From assembly GCA_014904845.1 (NCBI GenBank), contig MU119325.1, positions 95,143 to 159,142 on the forward strand: 64,000 nucleotides of DNA, in the 5' to 3' direction. The position numbers and the translations under genes were made by a program. Below the pieces are notes generated by a model. That model saw only the letters and a list, made by a program, of their open reading frames with translations, was not told the DNA's origin and did no database searches. Positions 10,988-22,257 of this stretch are shown here, in pieces. The DNA comes from Acephala macrosclerotiorum. Taxonomy: Eukaryota > Ascomycota > Leotiomycetes > Helotiales > Mollisiaceae. How positions within the stretch are numbered: position 1 is the stretch's first letter; each line of letters begins with the position of its first letter.

Positions 10988-12478
10988 TTAAGTTGGGACC
11001 CCACACCCAACATCAAACCAAACATTCGGCACATACTGATTAATACTATCCAACGCATCCGCCACACTCCCACTATAAAGATTGCATCTCGGTGCTCCAG
11101 TCCCTTGCTCAGGATAGAATTCCCAACTCGCACAACTCCCATCGAATGCATTATCCAATTGACAGAATTCGTAACATCCTAACTCGGTGATAGCGGTGTC
11201 TTGATTGTCCATTATGTAGGTGGACATGAAGTAGTCGCCGATTGCGAGGCCGTGGACACCGCAGTGGAGGGCGGCGGGGTTGGGAGTTCCTGTTGCTTGG
11301 CCTGGTTTAGGATATCGTTAGTATTCATCCTTCGTCTTTCAATCGTGGGCGTCGTGGAGGTGATTCAGGGTATGGGAGGAGGATGGGACTGAGGAGAGAG
11401 AGAAGGGAAGACGTACCACTCGTCACCGTCGTAGTAACGCTCACAGTCGTCGATGGTTTAATAATTGTACTCGCAACAGTGACAGGAGCAGCGGAAATAA
11501 AAACACTAGTCTGGCTCGCCGCCACACTGCTTTCAACCGGCGAAGTCATTACGATGAATGTCGATGGTGCGCCGGCAAAAGTAACAAGGCCCGTGGAAAC
11601 GAGGCCAGAGGCGAAAGAAGAGGTGAGAGAAGCGAAGACGGAAGGCTCAGAGGAGGAAAGGACCCAGGTTGTGGAGAGAACGGCGGCGGTTACGGTAATA
11701 GTTTCTGTTATTGGGGCGAGGGAGGGGCAGCCTGAGGAGGATGGGAGGCCGGCGAGGGTTGTGAGAACAGTTGAGATTGTGAGAGCAGCTGAGGTTGGGA
11801 GAGCGGAGGAGGCAAGAGCGGAGGAAGCGGAGACTGAGGACATAGTCATCGAAGAAGAATTTGCGGGAGTGGAGGAGAGAGCTGCTGCTGAGGAGGAGAC
11901 AGCTGCGATTTCCGTAGAAGAAGCAACGAGAACTTCAGTCGAAGAGGCTCCAATAGACGAATCCACTCCCACCGACGAGCTCGCAGCCGCAACCTCAGTA
12001 GAACTCGCCCCGACAGAGCTCTCCACACCCACAGAGCTCGAAGCAACAGCCGCAATCTCAGTAGAGGCCGCAGCACCCACGCTCGCAAATCCTATATCAC
12101 CTCTCAGTCAGTCTTGGCTCTCACAGAAAGTTGAAAAGCAAAAACAAACATACCATCAGTGATAAAAATATCCGTAGTAGTAACAGCAGCCGAGCCCAAA
12201 GCAGCAGATGAAGACATGACTGCTGAGCTTGCAGCGGCGCTATTGGCTGCGGCGGGATGGAAGTGGTGATGGACGTGGTGAGTTTTGAAGGCGCGGGCGC
12301 GGCGCTCGAGATTCTGTGATCTTAGTCAGAAATGAGAGAAGGAGGGAATTGAGATGGAATGAGGAGAAGGATGAGGTAGACTCACGGGAGCCCGCTTCTC
12401 GAGTCCTTGAGGGATGGCATTTGCGTATGCTGCGTTGGAGAGGAGGGCGGCGGCGCCGAGAATGGTAGGGAGGTGCAT
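10988..12478 (-). CDS. Secreted serine/threonine-rich protein with C-terminal cysteine domain
   Basis: Four exons (12386-12478, 12154-12313, 11417-12091, 10988-11301) join in frame. The ATG at 12478 starts a signal peptide (MHLPTILGAAALLSNAAYA) with a nearby Lys-Arg processing site (GLEKRAP), followed by ERRARAF and a His-rich HHVHHHFH stretch. Exon 3 encodes about 225 residues dominated by Ser, Ala, Thr and Val, with near-repeats of the type SSVGVESSVGASSTE; it is likely heavily O-glycosylated. The last exon is different: about 100 residues with six cysteines, including LGCYEFCQLD, SCASWEFYPE and RCNLYSG, in the spacing of small PAN/apple-like fungal surface modules. This suggests a cell-wall or secreted protein with a long glycosylated stalk and a compact head. 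No enzyme motif. Family not named with certainty. Confidence 0.82.
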
Positions 12479-13149
12479 GATGAAGCGAAGGAACGGAAAC
12501 GAGTGTGGTAAGATAGATGGTACTGGAATAAAGACCGAATGCTGGATTGGAAGAGAGTGATACAAGATGAGATGGATATTAAGAGAGATTCAAGTGTTTC
12601 TTATACGACCTTGGACTTCTGACTACAGGAGGTATCTTCAATATCGAGGAGGCGAGGGACGCCCACAGGGGTAGAGCAAGGGGAAGTTCACAAGCGAGGC
12701 CAGGTGAGACTACAATATCATCACCAACACCAACGTAAATAATTGCAAGCAACGACATGCTGAGGAATGCAATTTGACTGTCATCAATCTATTGATCATG
12801 ACTTGCTTCCGTATTATGTACAGGTTGTTTAAAAGAGTTTCAAATGATCGCAATTGGGCCATGCTTGCCAAGCCGTTTCCCTCGCCCTTAAAACGCCAAC
12901 TTCAGCAATTGCTGAGGGGTATCATGCTCAATAATTTCTGAGCAAGGATCAAAGATTTCTTCTCTGCGTATTGAAGCATTCCATAGCTTCAACCAGTCCG
13001 TCCTCCAGAAATAGAGTTCTGTGCCTGCAGATCGTGCTACAAGCTGCAAAAGTAGCGCGCATTAAAAAAACCTTCCACCCTTATGCAGACCCAAACGCCG
13101 TCACAAATTGTGAATGCTATCGTACAAGCCTCGCTGGAAGCTCATGGTA

Positions 13150-13162
13150 TTTTTTTTTTTTT
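13150..13162. repeat. Poly-T tract (13 nt)
   Basis: Homopolymer just beyond the stop of the minus-strand basic proline-rich gene, so A13 in its 3' flank. Confidence 0.9.
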
Positions 13163-13189
13163 GTCGTTGTTCAGTCTCCGTATTTCGAT

Positions 13190-14230
13190 TCAGCTTCCAT
13201 CCTCCCAGATGGTGTCCAGGTTCAGGTCACCTCGTCGCTCAGCACCACAGACAGACCATCGCTTTCTCTTGTCTCGTCCGAACGCAGCACCGAGAGTCCT
13301 TCCACGCGAGCTGGATAAATCGAGAGTGCCTTTTGTTTTGTTCTCCTCGCCTCCATCTGCCGCATCTGCAGCTGCCTTCAATTGCGCAATTCTCTCCGCC
13401 TCCAAAGCTGCTTCCTCCGCGTCTGGTGAATCGGGAATGGTCTCCAAGCTTGAAATGCTGGGGCTTCGTGATCGAGCAGAGGTAGGTGTGGATGGCACGG
13501 AGGATGATGTGAACGAACCTGGGTAGCTGTATGTGCCAGAGTAGCTGCTTGTGCCGAGGAATGTATCGCCGAAGCGGGAGGACTGGTAGGACGGAGAGGA
13601 AGTGACTGAGGAAGGTGTAGAGGGTGCCGTGCTGCCAGCTGTCGAGCCAGAAGCAACAAGGTAGCGAAGAGGGGAGGATGGTCGTCGAGTCTTGGGGAAG
13701 CTGCTGGTGGAAGGGGGTAGACCCAAGATTGGTGAAGTACTTCGTTCTGTAGCTTGCGGTGTATCATCTTCTGAAGCTGGACTCTCCGTCTCACTGATAT
13801 TTCTCAAGCTGCGGTTTGGCAGACCTGGGAAGACCTCATCAACTGGCTTTCTTGGTGTGCGGATTGGACTGCGGACAGGACTCGCTGGTCTGCATTGGGT
13901 AGACACAGAGAGGTGACCGGAGGTATTGAAGCCTGGCATGGATTGAGCTCGAGACATGGCCGGTGCAAGAGCACTTGTAGAAGACTTCGATCGAAAGTGT
14001 CCTCGAGCGAATGGAGAGGTATTTCGTGGTCGGTATGGTATAACGGGAGAGGAGGTTACTGGTGATCGGGGGGATTGAGGGGTAGGTTCTGTTGATCTTC
14101 GAATCGTAGGAGGTTTCTTGTTGTCCCAATCGTTCGTCTTTGGCGTGTCCGTCGTGTCTGCGAGTCGAAGAATAGGTACTGGAGACTTCCTGAACTCCTC
14201 CATTCTCTCTGTCTCCGGCACCGGTTCCAT
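13190..14230 (-). CDS. Basic proline-rich disordered protein
   Basis: Intron-free frame of 346 residues from the ATG at 14230 (the open frame extends upstream only through a TTG). N-terminus MEPVPETERMEEFRKSPVPI is followed by a long Ser/Pro/Arg-rich region with many SP and TP sites, such as SPVRSPIRTPRKP and TSSPVIPYRPRNTSPF. An Ala/Glu-rich helix (DAEEAALEAERIAQLKAAAD) precedes a conserved-looking C-terminus, RKRWSVCGAERRGDLNLDTI. That tail is what I recognise from ascomycete proteins annotated only as basic proline-rich protein. No catalytic domain, signal peptide or membrane segment. Probably a phosphorylated scaffold; function unknown. Confidence 0.72.
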   Translation of the reverse strand: MEPVPETERMEEFRKSPVPILRLADTTDTPKTNDWDNKKPPTIRRSTEPTPQSPRSPVTSSPVIPYRPRNTSPFARGHFRSKSSTSALAPAMSRAQSMPGFNTSGHLSVSTQCRPASPVRSPIRTPRKPVDEVFPGLPNRSLRNISETESPASEDDTPQATERSTSPILGLPPSTSSFPKTRRPSSPLRYLVASGSTAGSTAPSTPSSVTSSPSYQSSRFGDTFLGTSSYSGTYSYPGSFTSSSVPSTPTSARSRSPSISSLETIPDSPDAEEAALEAERIAQLKAAADAADGGEENKTKGTLDLSSSRGRTLGAAFGRDKRKRWSVCGAERRGDLNLDTIWEDGS

Positions 14231-16722
14231 GGTGGTGGTTGCAGATCTAGGGGTTGAGGGAAGGTGACGGTTCGTGAAGATCGACTTGGGAGGAGGTTTG
14301 GGTAGAATGTATAGCAATCGAAGCCGTGCACCGCCAGCTCGTAATGCTCAGAAATTATGCAGCCGCCGATTGCTGTTCAAATGCTTCCAGGTTGTTCCCG
14401 GCGTCTACACGAAGGGCGCTGGGACTCGGCATCAGCGAGACCAGCGCGAATTCTATTTGGCGAAATTGAGTGAATAGTGGAAGTGAATATTGGAAATTGG
14501 CGAAGGTGCGTGTTATGAAGCTGATGAAGACTGGCACCTTCTGAGGGTCCCCGAAGCCATCTGCTCTAGAATGCGCTGCAGTCTGAAAAGAAGGAAAAGT
14601 GGTGTTGCGATCTTTGTTCTTCTAGGGAAAATAGGGAAAGGGACGAGGTTCTGGCCCCCGACGGTAGAACGGTGCGAAGAGGCCCGTCAAGGCTGGGAGG
14701 CTGCACGATTCGATTAATTCAGGCTGAGGCTGCGGGCTCTCACGGTTATTGACTTATTGACTCGGAGCTGCAGATTGCCTCGTTATGGACCATGTTATTA
14801 CTCAGATCGCTCCGTTGGGGAGCTCAAGTCCGGGGTAGGCGCCAATGAGGCATTGTATTGGATGCATTCGACGTCCTGACTCCACGTGTGCATGTGCCCG
14901 CTCCTCAATGTCCTCAGCTCCTGGACCTGCGCATGCAACTGTGCACCTGGTGAATCGAAACAGTTACAGCTCTCGTGCAATTGGCCGTGTTTGTGATCCG
15001 TATCACTCACCACGAATCCTGCACGAAGATCACAGTCACGACCTGCCTCTCATCGTCTCTCCCTATCCGTTTGATGCACGCCGTCCAAGCCTTTGTTTGC
15101 CGTCATCTCGGCACTGATTGATGACGGTGTACTGTAATAGTCATGCATCGAGCTCACCAAGTATCAAATCATGCTACGTTTCGACTCTCTTACTGGCGAC
15201 CGGTAGGCAAAATCCCTCAATCATCCCCGTTTGACACCGGAAGATGCTGTAATTTTAGACTGCGAATGCGGGCGGCTGCAGCAGATCTTAGAGCAACTTG
15301 CACTTTTAGGGGTCTCGAGGTCCTGGAGGTCCCCTATTTCAAGGCTGATCTTTGCCCCTTTTCATACCGACGAAGCACATCGGCACCAGACAGCTCAGTA
15401 ATCAATGCATCCTCATATATATTACTCTATCATCCACAGTCGTTTGGCATTTGTAAAGCACTTTTCTGTTGCCACTTTGCCACTCGATGACGAGTCATAT
15501 CAGATCTATGGGTGAATAACGGAGATGCGTAGGACGAACGGGTATGGCCGCTGCATGGCCAAACGATCATATGATTTCAGAGGAAAAAGTACAGAAACGC
15601 CTCTACCCGCAATGTCTGTCCGACTCGAGGACATGCCACCGTGATCTCACCTGCCGCCGAGGCCAGAGTGAGACTGCTGTCCTCCTCTCGAAGAACAAAC
15701 AGCTGCTGCTGCCTCTGCTGGGGCCCGGAATGAGGCCCAGCGGCCGGGGGAGACAGTGAGGCCATACTCAGCACAGCAGCTTGCATCTTCCCCAAGCCTC
15801 ATTCGGGCCTCACTCCAGGCTCGTTCCTACTCGGAAAGTGCTCTAATCAAATTCGTCGACATCGACGGCGGCATTAAGACATGGAGGAAGAAGGGAGTTC
15901 GGGCGGATAGATACAGCCACCATCCGCCAGATACACAAAAGTGGTTCGGAGAAGAAGTTTCCGATGTCCTCATCAGAAATTGGCTTGATAGTTGATTTAA
16001 GATTCTTTTGGTCTTTGCTGCCGGCCTGGCGGTCTTGATATTTTGTTGAATCTGTTCTTGAGCCACACCTTCGAACGAAGTAACTCCCAGTCAGGTATGT
16101 GGAAACATAAACACCCTTGCAGCTTGATCATATCCTCGAGTCCATGCAGAAAAGCCGAGATCCCCATCTGGACATTCCATATGTCGGTTGCTATAACCTT
16201 ATATCCATACTGCTGGCAAGAATCCGAGCCTCCTTGTTCTAACGTAAAAACCATACCTCGGAAATATACCAAGTCCGAGCTCTCAATCTGTAACAAACTT
16301 CGTGATGTCGTCATTCATGTTCCATCGTCCAGCTACCATCAATAATGAAAAAGAATATTCACGAGATGAGATATGAAGTCTTATGAAGCATCGTGCAGCT
16401 GTTATATGAATTTCAGCTGATCTCAGATAAAAACAGCTCGTATCTAGATCCGAGCTCACCCCTATCCTAATCCCGCTTAGGAAAGTTTCATGAACAGCCT
16501 CACCCGTTCCCTTTTCACATCGTCAACCACCAAAAATCCACAACCACAACCTCACCGGCGCAGTCATCGAAACCCCCTCGCTGGGGAAGACTGCCTGGCC
16601 TCAAATCATTCCTCGAGAATCGCATGACGCGACCGAAACAGTCAGCTTCCGCACATGCAATCCGCCAACTTCGAACATCCATCGAATTCGCAGATTGAGG
16701 ACACCCAACCTACAACGTCGCC
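14231..16722. other. Gene-poor intergenic stretch upstream of mnn9
   Basis: About 2.5 kb. Several open frames of 70-115 codons occur (for example minus 15,997-16,314 and plus 15,756-15,995) but none has motifs, a signal peptide or splice partners. The final ~200 bases are CA/CT-rich and fit an mRNA leader for the plus-strand mannosyltransferase gene. Confidence 0.5.
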
Positions 16723-17916
16723 ATGGGGCCCGTCCGGTCATTGCGGCGCTCGAGCCCGATTACCATGATAGTCGGCATCGTACTCGTAATAATAATATTC
16801 GTCTTCCTCCTCTCACCCTCCAGTTCCGATTCAGCAGCTTCTCAAGTACGGAAAGCGAACGCGGCTTCGAATCCCCTCTCCCCTCCTACATCACCATTTC
16901 GAAAATCAAATGAGAAGAGCGATGGGAAGAGGATACCTCCCCCCGTGGTACATTACCACATGAACAACGTCACCAGCTCCAGCGACCCGCTGGGAAACCG
17001 AGAAACAGTCCTAATCCTCACGCCGTTGGCAAGATTCTACCAAGAATACTGGGATAACCTAATGAAGCTTACCTACCCGCATGAACTCATCACACTCGGC
17101 TTCATGATCCCCAAAAACAGAGAAGGAAACGCAGCCACAGCCGCGCTCCAGGAACAAATTACCAAGACGCAGAAATCGGGACCGATAAAGGACAGATTCG
17201 CAAGCATTATCATCGAGCGTCAGGATTTCGATCCGCCGCTTGCGTCGCAGATAGAGGCGGAGAGGCACAAGATGGAGAATCAGAAGGCGAGGAGAGCGGC
17301 TATGTCTAGAGCCAGGAACTCGTTGCTATTCACTACGCTTGGTCCTTCTACGTCTTGGGTTCTGTGGTTGGATTCGGATATCGTTGAAACTCCACATACT
17401 ATTATTCAGGATCTGGCAGCTCATGACAAAGCGATCATTGTCCCGAACTGTTTCCAGCGATACGTTGATCCCAAGACGAAACAACCGGCCGAACGACCGT
17501 ATGATTTCAATAGTTGGCAGGATAGCGAGACAGCGCGGGATATGGCGGAGAAGATGGGTCCGGATGATATTCTACTCGAAGGATATGCGTCGATGGCGAC
17601 CTATAGGACGTTGATGGCATACATGTCTGCAGATGGAGGGGATCCTAGAGAGGAGATTGCGCTGGATGGGGTTGGAGGAACGGCGTTACTGGTGAAAGCG
17701 GAGGTTCATAGGGATGGGGCTATGTTCCCGCCATTTCCGTTTTATCATCTTATTGAGACGGAGGGGTTTGCGAAGATGGCGAAGAGGTTGGGGTGGAGTT
17801 CTACTGGGTTGCCGAATTATAAGGTATTTCCCCTACTGCATTTCCTTCCCTGACCACTCTCTATTCTTGAATTTGGAGCTGATGTTATGATTCAGGTGTA
17901 CCACTACAACGAGTGA
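16723..17916 (+). CDS. mnn9: Mannan polymerase complex subunit Mnn9 (GT62 mannosyltransferase)
   Basis: Golgi alpha-1,6-mannosyltransferase subunit that extends the outer-chain backbone of N-glycans in cell wall mannoproteins. Two exons: 16723-17823 and 17896-17916; the tiny second exon supplies VYHYNE and the stop, the usual end of this family. A type II membrane anchor (TMIVGIVLVIIIFVFLL, about residues 14-30) follows a short basic cytoplasmic tail. The Anp1/Mnn9/Van1 domain shows VLILTPLARFYQEYWDN, RARNSLLFTTLGP and the metal-binding DxD in WVLWLDSDIVETP, then DGVGGTALLVKAEVHRDGA. Length near 373 residues fits Mnn9 better than the longer Anp1 or Van1 paralogues. Complete and intact. Confidence 0.93.
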
Positions 17917-18545
17917 GACGTCTGGAACAGTCCACTCTTACCTTCAACATAAATACTTAGGGCAACAAGTCAAGACAGGACAGACGGGGTTGCACAGAAC
18001 GAGAGGAAAGATTCAGCATCGGCTGTCACAATAGCAACAAAAAGTCGAATGTACAGGCAGAGGCAATTGTGTCTTTTTTTTGACCAGGGAAGGCGTTTTT
18101 GTGGCATAACATTACTCTAGGCTCGTGGCTTGTGTAGAGTTGAGCTTATGTATACCATAGAAAGAAGGTCGTTTGTTCGAGATATCCATGAACTTTGTTC
18201 TTTTGAAATGTGGTGTTTTCATTATGGACATTGTGTCTGATGTACGTGATTCTATCGAGAATATTCCCGGGAAGAATGTACGTAGTCTTCCTAGAGCTTG
18301 CAAACCTCCATGTGTCGCAGCCTTTGTAAACGCATTCTGGATGCTTTTCGCTCGCTCGTTCGCTCATTATGCCGTAATATCCTAGCAAGACTCCAGCCAA
18401 ACGCCTTACTGACCCAGTTCATCGTTTGTTCATTTCCAAATCATTCCAATCCCAGTCACTCCAGCCACCCATCCTAGGACCAGACTACTCTTTCCTAACC
18501 TTCAGTTTTCTCGCCTTCAAGTTTCACTCAGAACTTTTCTCAGCA

Positions 18546-19240
18546 TTACCGCTTGCTCTTCCCCTTCGGCTCATCCTCCTCATCCAAATGCCCCTCAAAC
18601 CTCTCCTCCCCACACCAATACCCCACTAATCCCCTCGCTCCAATCGTATCGCCTTGCCGTAACAATGCACCCATCTCTACATTCAACGGACTATCGACTC
18701 CCGGCTCACCTAGTAATCTCACTGCAGAAGAAATTAGCTGCAATCCTTGAAAGTCTCATCCCGTCATAATAACTCCACCCAGGTGATTCACGGGCAGACT
18801 GACTCCCAGCCATGATCCAAGTCTTCTTCTACCCCGAAGCAGAAACAAAATATGAACGTACCGACGCTTTCTAAAGCCCCAACTACTCCTAGGACTGGAG
18901 TCCAATTCTCTTTAAGGACGTCGAGACATATTTCCCCCGTCTCCCACTTCACATTCGGATGGCAAACTTTGGTGACGAATGTTATGGTTGGTGGCTGATT
19001 GGGGTATTGGGGTGGGACTTGGATGGAGAGGAGCCAGCGGCCGGATTGGTAGCCTGAAGTTGGAGGGAGAGTATGTCCGCTAAGGATGCAGCGGAGCGAT
19101 AATAGGTTGGAAGGGAGAGGGACGAGGGAGAGGATGTTGGGATGTGGAGAACTTGATGAGTGCGCGGAAGAGAATGCTGTTAGTTCGGTGAGGATTCGCT
19201 TTGTGGGTGTGCGTGAAGAAGCGGTCTTGGATGTAGACAT
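18546..19240 (-). CDS. pex4: Peroxisomal ubiquitin-conjugating enzyme Pex4
   Basis: E2 enzyme that ubiquitinates the import receptor Pex5 at the peroxisomal membrane so that it can be recycled. Two exons (18862-19240 and 18546-18745) encode 192 residues. The UBC fold shows the PPQYPNQPP segment, the HPN motif (CHPNVKW) and the catalytic cysteine at about residue 105 in GEICLDVLKENW. The second exon gives LLGEPGVDSPLNVEMGALLR, typical of the C-terminal half of Pex4. The charged tail ends in PKGKSKR. The start at 19240 gives the expected short N-terminal extension. pex10, the RING partner in the same pathway, is 30 kb away in this window. Confidence 0.92.
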
Positions 19241-20700
19241 TGTTGTTGATTGAGGGGAGGCTGGCGAATCTCGAATGGCGGTATTGCCCTTGTTGGGCTC
19301 TGCGGACTGTTTCGTGGGCTTCGATTCGTGCCTGGCGGATATTCTGGGATCGTAAGCTCGTCCCTGCTGTCGTGGTGGCTTGTCGTTGTCAGAATTGTGA
19401 AGAAGAGCTTGAAGCTTGAGCTTGGGTTGCGATCAAACTGTTCAGCCTCGGCTCGATTGGCTCGGGACCCGGGAAAACGATTCCCCTAGCGCGGTTCATC
19501 CCAACATCTCATGTCATGTCATACAAGAATACGATGGCGGCATGAAGGTCTCATGATTAACATCCAATCACCACCTCGCATCTCATTTTCTTCACAGCAT
19601 TGATACTATTCGCGAATCCGGATTCTTGTGGCGCTCAGGCATGAGAAGGCTGAAGAGCCAGACTTGTGGAGGCTGGTTGGAGGAAGCCTTAAGACAGAGC
19701 GTAACGAGCGTAACGAACTCGGGGGTATCGTTACATTCCATGGGGAAGATGCTATTCTTGTCTGCCGACTTGGCTTTTCTAGAATGTTTCTGCGAGTGCA
19801 GATGGTGTGCTTTCTCGAGGCTGACTTCAGGAGGTAACTCCTGGAGTTGCTGCTTACAGTACTTTTTGGTTTTTGAGTTCTCGGCCGTACACGGCGTGAT
19901 TTGAATCGGAATGGCTAATGGCGAGTAATGGTCTCTGATTACTGTCGCGTTTGCGATGTCATGGTTGAGGGGTTGATTATCTTTCGTTTTTTTGAGACGG
20001 GATGCCGTAATGAGAGCTCAAGATGATAACTCAAGACGGCGGAACAGCCGGGTACGAGTTTATTTCATAGAAGGTATGATCTGCATTTGGGAACTATCTT
20101 CATTCTCTAATTGGGAGATTTCTGCTTTAGCTAGTACGAGCGACTCTAAAGCCTTTCTTCGTGCTTCTGTCTGTACTAGAAATTACCACCTGACTTTCCT
20201 GAACCAAGTACCTGATGTCAATCCTTTTGCAAATTCGGTGGCCGAAAAATTTGAAGAACGATTCTGCGAATCAAACCCCAGCATCCGTACTTGGTAATTT
20301 GTCTTGAGTTGAGCGCGAAGAACCAGCCTTGCCACGGCTGCGGCCGCTGTCATCCCATAGACTGCGCCTCACAGCCACAACCCAGTCACCGCCGAAGAAC
20401 CCTGCATTTCACAGTGCAGCAGCCAATTAGGGCTTATTCTCTAGTTCTACAGATTAATGGCACGTTACTTCTCCAGCTCAGCCTTATGTCTCTCATAACT
20501 GAATTATGTTCCGAGAACCGCCATCTGCAAGCACGATTGGCGAGCGGGAGACATGCATCGCGAGCCTAATCTCGTGTTCAGTACCGGCATGCTCACTGGA
20601 CGAGAATAGACAGTGACATCACTGCCAGCTAAGCTTATTTTCGATCTCGTGTTCGATGTTTACTGCTCAACGCCTCCGGAAATTTGAGTAGAGTCGAAGA
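19241..20700. other. Intergenic region between pex4 and the effector gene
   Basis: About 1.5 kb between two divergent genes. Open frames of 65-101 codons (for example plus 19,992-20,297) have no recognisable features. I see no gene here. Confidence 0.5.
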
Positions 20701-20708
20701 TATAAAAT
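20701..20708 (+). promoter_or_regulatory. TATA box of the NIS1-like gene
   Basis: TATAAAAT 171 nt upstream of the ATG, followed by a CA/CT-rich leader that looks transcribed. A strong TATA suits an inducible secreted-protein gene. Confidence 0.6.
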
Positions 20709-20871
20709 GGAAGGTACGACCCGAGAAGAAGAACATTATCCACATCAAACACTTCACCTTTCAGCCTTCAGCCTTCACAACAATCAACCAAACAATCTTC
20801 ACTCGCTTCAACTTCTTCATCAATAACCAATAACCATAAACATCGACTACCAAACCACCTCAATCTTCAAC

Positions 20872-21279
20872 ATGCGTTTCACAGCTGCCTCCGTCGCCGT
20901 CTTGGCCTCCACCCTCATCTCCTCTTCTTCCGCCATCATCACCGGCGTCACAGCTCCCTCCACAGTCTACGCCTATAACCCATTCACTGTCACCCTGACC
21001 ACTGCCAACTACATTCAATCCGTCTACGATGTCGCTGTCGGATTCGGCGTAGCACCCGGCAAAGGCTTCCCAGGTGCCTTGGGCAATGTCGCCTCGACCG
21101 CCTATCTCGGTCCTTCCAAGTCCAACATCCTCACTCGTATCACCTTCGACATCACTCTTCCAGCCGGTACCCAGAATGGCGAGTATATCCTCACTGCTGA
21201 GGTGTTCAGCCTTTTCGGTGCTGCGTACTCTGGAACCGTTACCACCTTCAACACCACCATCAACGTTGCCGGTTTCTAA
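20872..21279 (+). CDS. NIS1-family secreted effector-like protein
   Basis: Small secreted protein of 135 residues, no intron. Signal peptide MRFTAASVAVLASTLISSSSA is followed by a mature domain that is cysteine-free and beta-rich. Stretches I associate with the NIS1 family are ITGVTAPSTV near the N-terminus, ANYIQSVYDVAVGFGVAPG, the block TAYLGPSKSNILT, and TAEVFSLFGAAYSGTV near the end. NIS1 proteins are widely conserved in Ascomycota and Basidiomycota; in Colletotrichum and Magnaporthe they are reported to dampen plant pattern-triggered immunity by acting on receptor-associated kinases. Whether this fungus uses it on a plant is unknown, since saprotrophs also carry homologues. Strong TATA and leader upstream. 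Intact. Confidence 0.78.
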   Translation: MRFTAASVAVLASTLISSSSAIITGVTAPSTVYAYNPFTVTLTTANYIQSVYDVAVGFGVAPGKGFPGALGNVASTAYLGPSKSNILTRITFDITLPAGTQNGEYILTAEVFSLFGAAYSGTVTTFNTTINVAGF

Positions 21280-22005
21280 GCTGGAGATCAGAGATTTGGG
21301 GAGTTGCAGGGAAATATAGATGAGAGGATAGAATAATTGCATGGCTTTGGAGTTTCGGTTATGGGTTTGCGGAGCGGGCGGGGCTCTGCATTACACGGCC
21401 CTTAAAATAAGCACTCTGGGGGACCATTATTGGAGAAGCATACGGCGGTGCATGTAATATCAATAAAAATTAGAATGGAATTCCTCGGTGGAAACATACT
21501 GGCTTTGTTCCTTCCTTTTTGTTTCCCGCCTTCTACCCCAAGTAAGGCTTTTCCACGTTTGGATTTCGTGCTCTATTCGTGCTCCCGCATGTTTCCCCGA
21601 GGTCAACTGTTATGATCTTCCAAAAGACACTGCTTTAGGCCAGCAGCTGGATTTGGGGAGTAATGCTATTGTGTTTGAAACAATACATATTTCATTCCTC
21701 CTCCACCACTATCTAGCTATGTACATACAGGTCCGACCCACTCTCTTCAACATCCTACACCTCTCATCCATCACCACACCTCAACCCATCAAACGAACGA
21801 AAAGACCCATACGTCATTCCCCCCCTTCACCAACTTCACTCATCCTCTACAACCTTAGCCCGATATCCTGCAATCATTACCAAACACCCCAACCACTAAC
21901 CCCCTCGCGCCTCACTCCTCGAACATCCCACCACCAACCACATCCCTAGGATTCCCTCCTCCTTCTCACTACCACCGCCATCCTCACCCTCTCCTCTTCC
22001 CCCAT
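21280..22005. other. Convergent 3' region between two secreted-protein genes
   Basis: About 0.7 kb. Contains C-rich sequence from 21,700 to 21,990. A possible short last exon of the downstream minus-strand secreted protein lies at 21,836-21,867. Nothing else seen. Confidence 0.45.
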
Positions 22006-22257
22006 CTACTTACCAATCGGATTCCCGGCACTATCCGAACAAACCACCATCCCCTCAACAGCAACACAACTCCCCTGCCCATTACCAAAGATAGGACTCC
22101 CATTTGGTAAGTTCGGATTAACGGCTTTCCCATTTTCGGCTTCGAGGGCTGCTTTTTCGGAGGCGACGGAGCGTTGGGTGATGATTACTGGGCTGGCCAG
22201 GGTGGTTGTGAGGAGAGCCGCGAGGGCGAGGTAGAGGGAGGGTGATGAGAATTGCAT
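22006..22257 (-). CDS. Small secreted protein
   Basis: Frame of 83 residues from the ATG at 22257. The N-terminus MQFSSPSLYLALAALLTTTLA is a clear signal peptide, then SPVIITQRS, a short Lys/Glu/Ala-rich helix and a C-terminal part with GNGQGSCVAVEGMVVCSD, two cysteines 9 apart. A TATA-like element (minus strand, 22408-22415) about 150 nt upstream supports this start over the longer open frame. The terminal GGTAAGTAG places the stop inside a consensus GTAAGT donor at 22013; if spliced to an acceptor ending at 21868, the protein would instead end in a different ~10-residue tail. I cannot decide between the two. Function unknown. Confidence 0.62.
   Translation of the reverse strand: MQFSSPSLYLALAALLTTTLASPVIITQRSVASEKAALEAENGKAVNPNLPNGSPIFGNGQGSCVAVEGMVVCSDSAGNPIGK

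Noticed and set aside
11383..12162. 259-codon plus-strand open frame
   Set aside because: It is antisense to the Ser/Ala-rich stalk of the secreted protein; low-complexity codons keep the opposite strand open.
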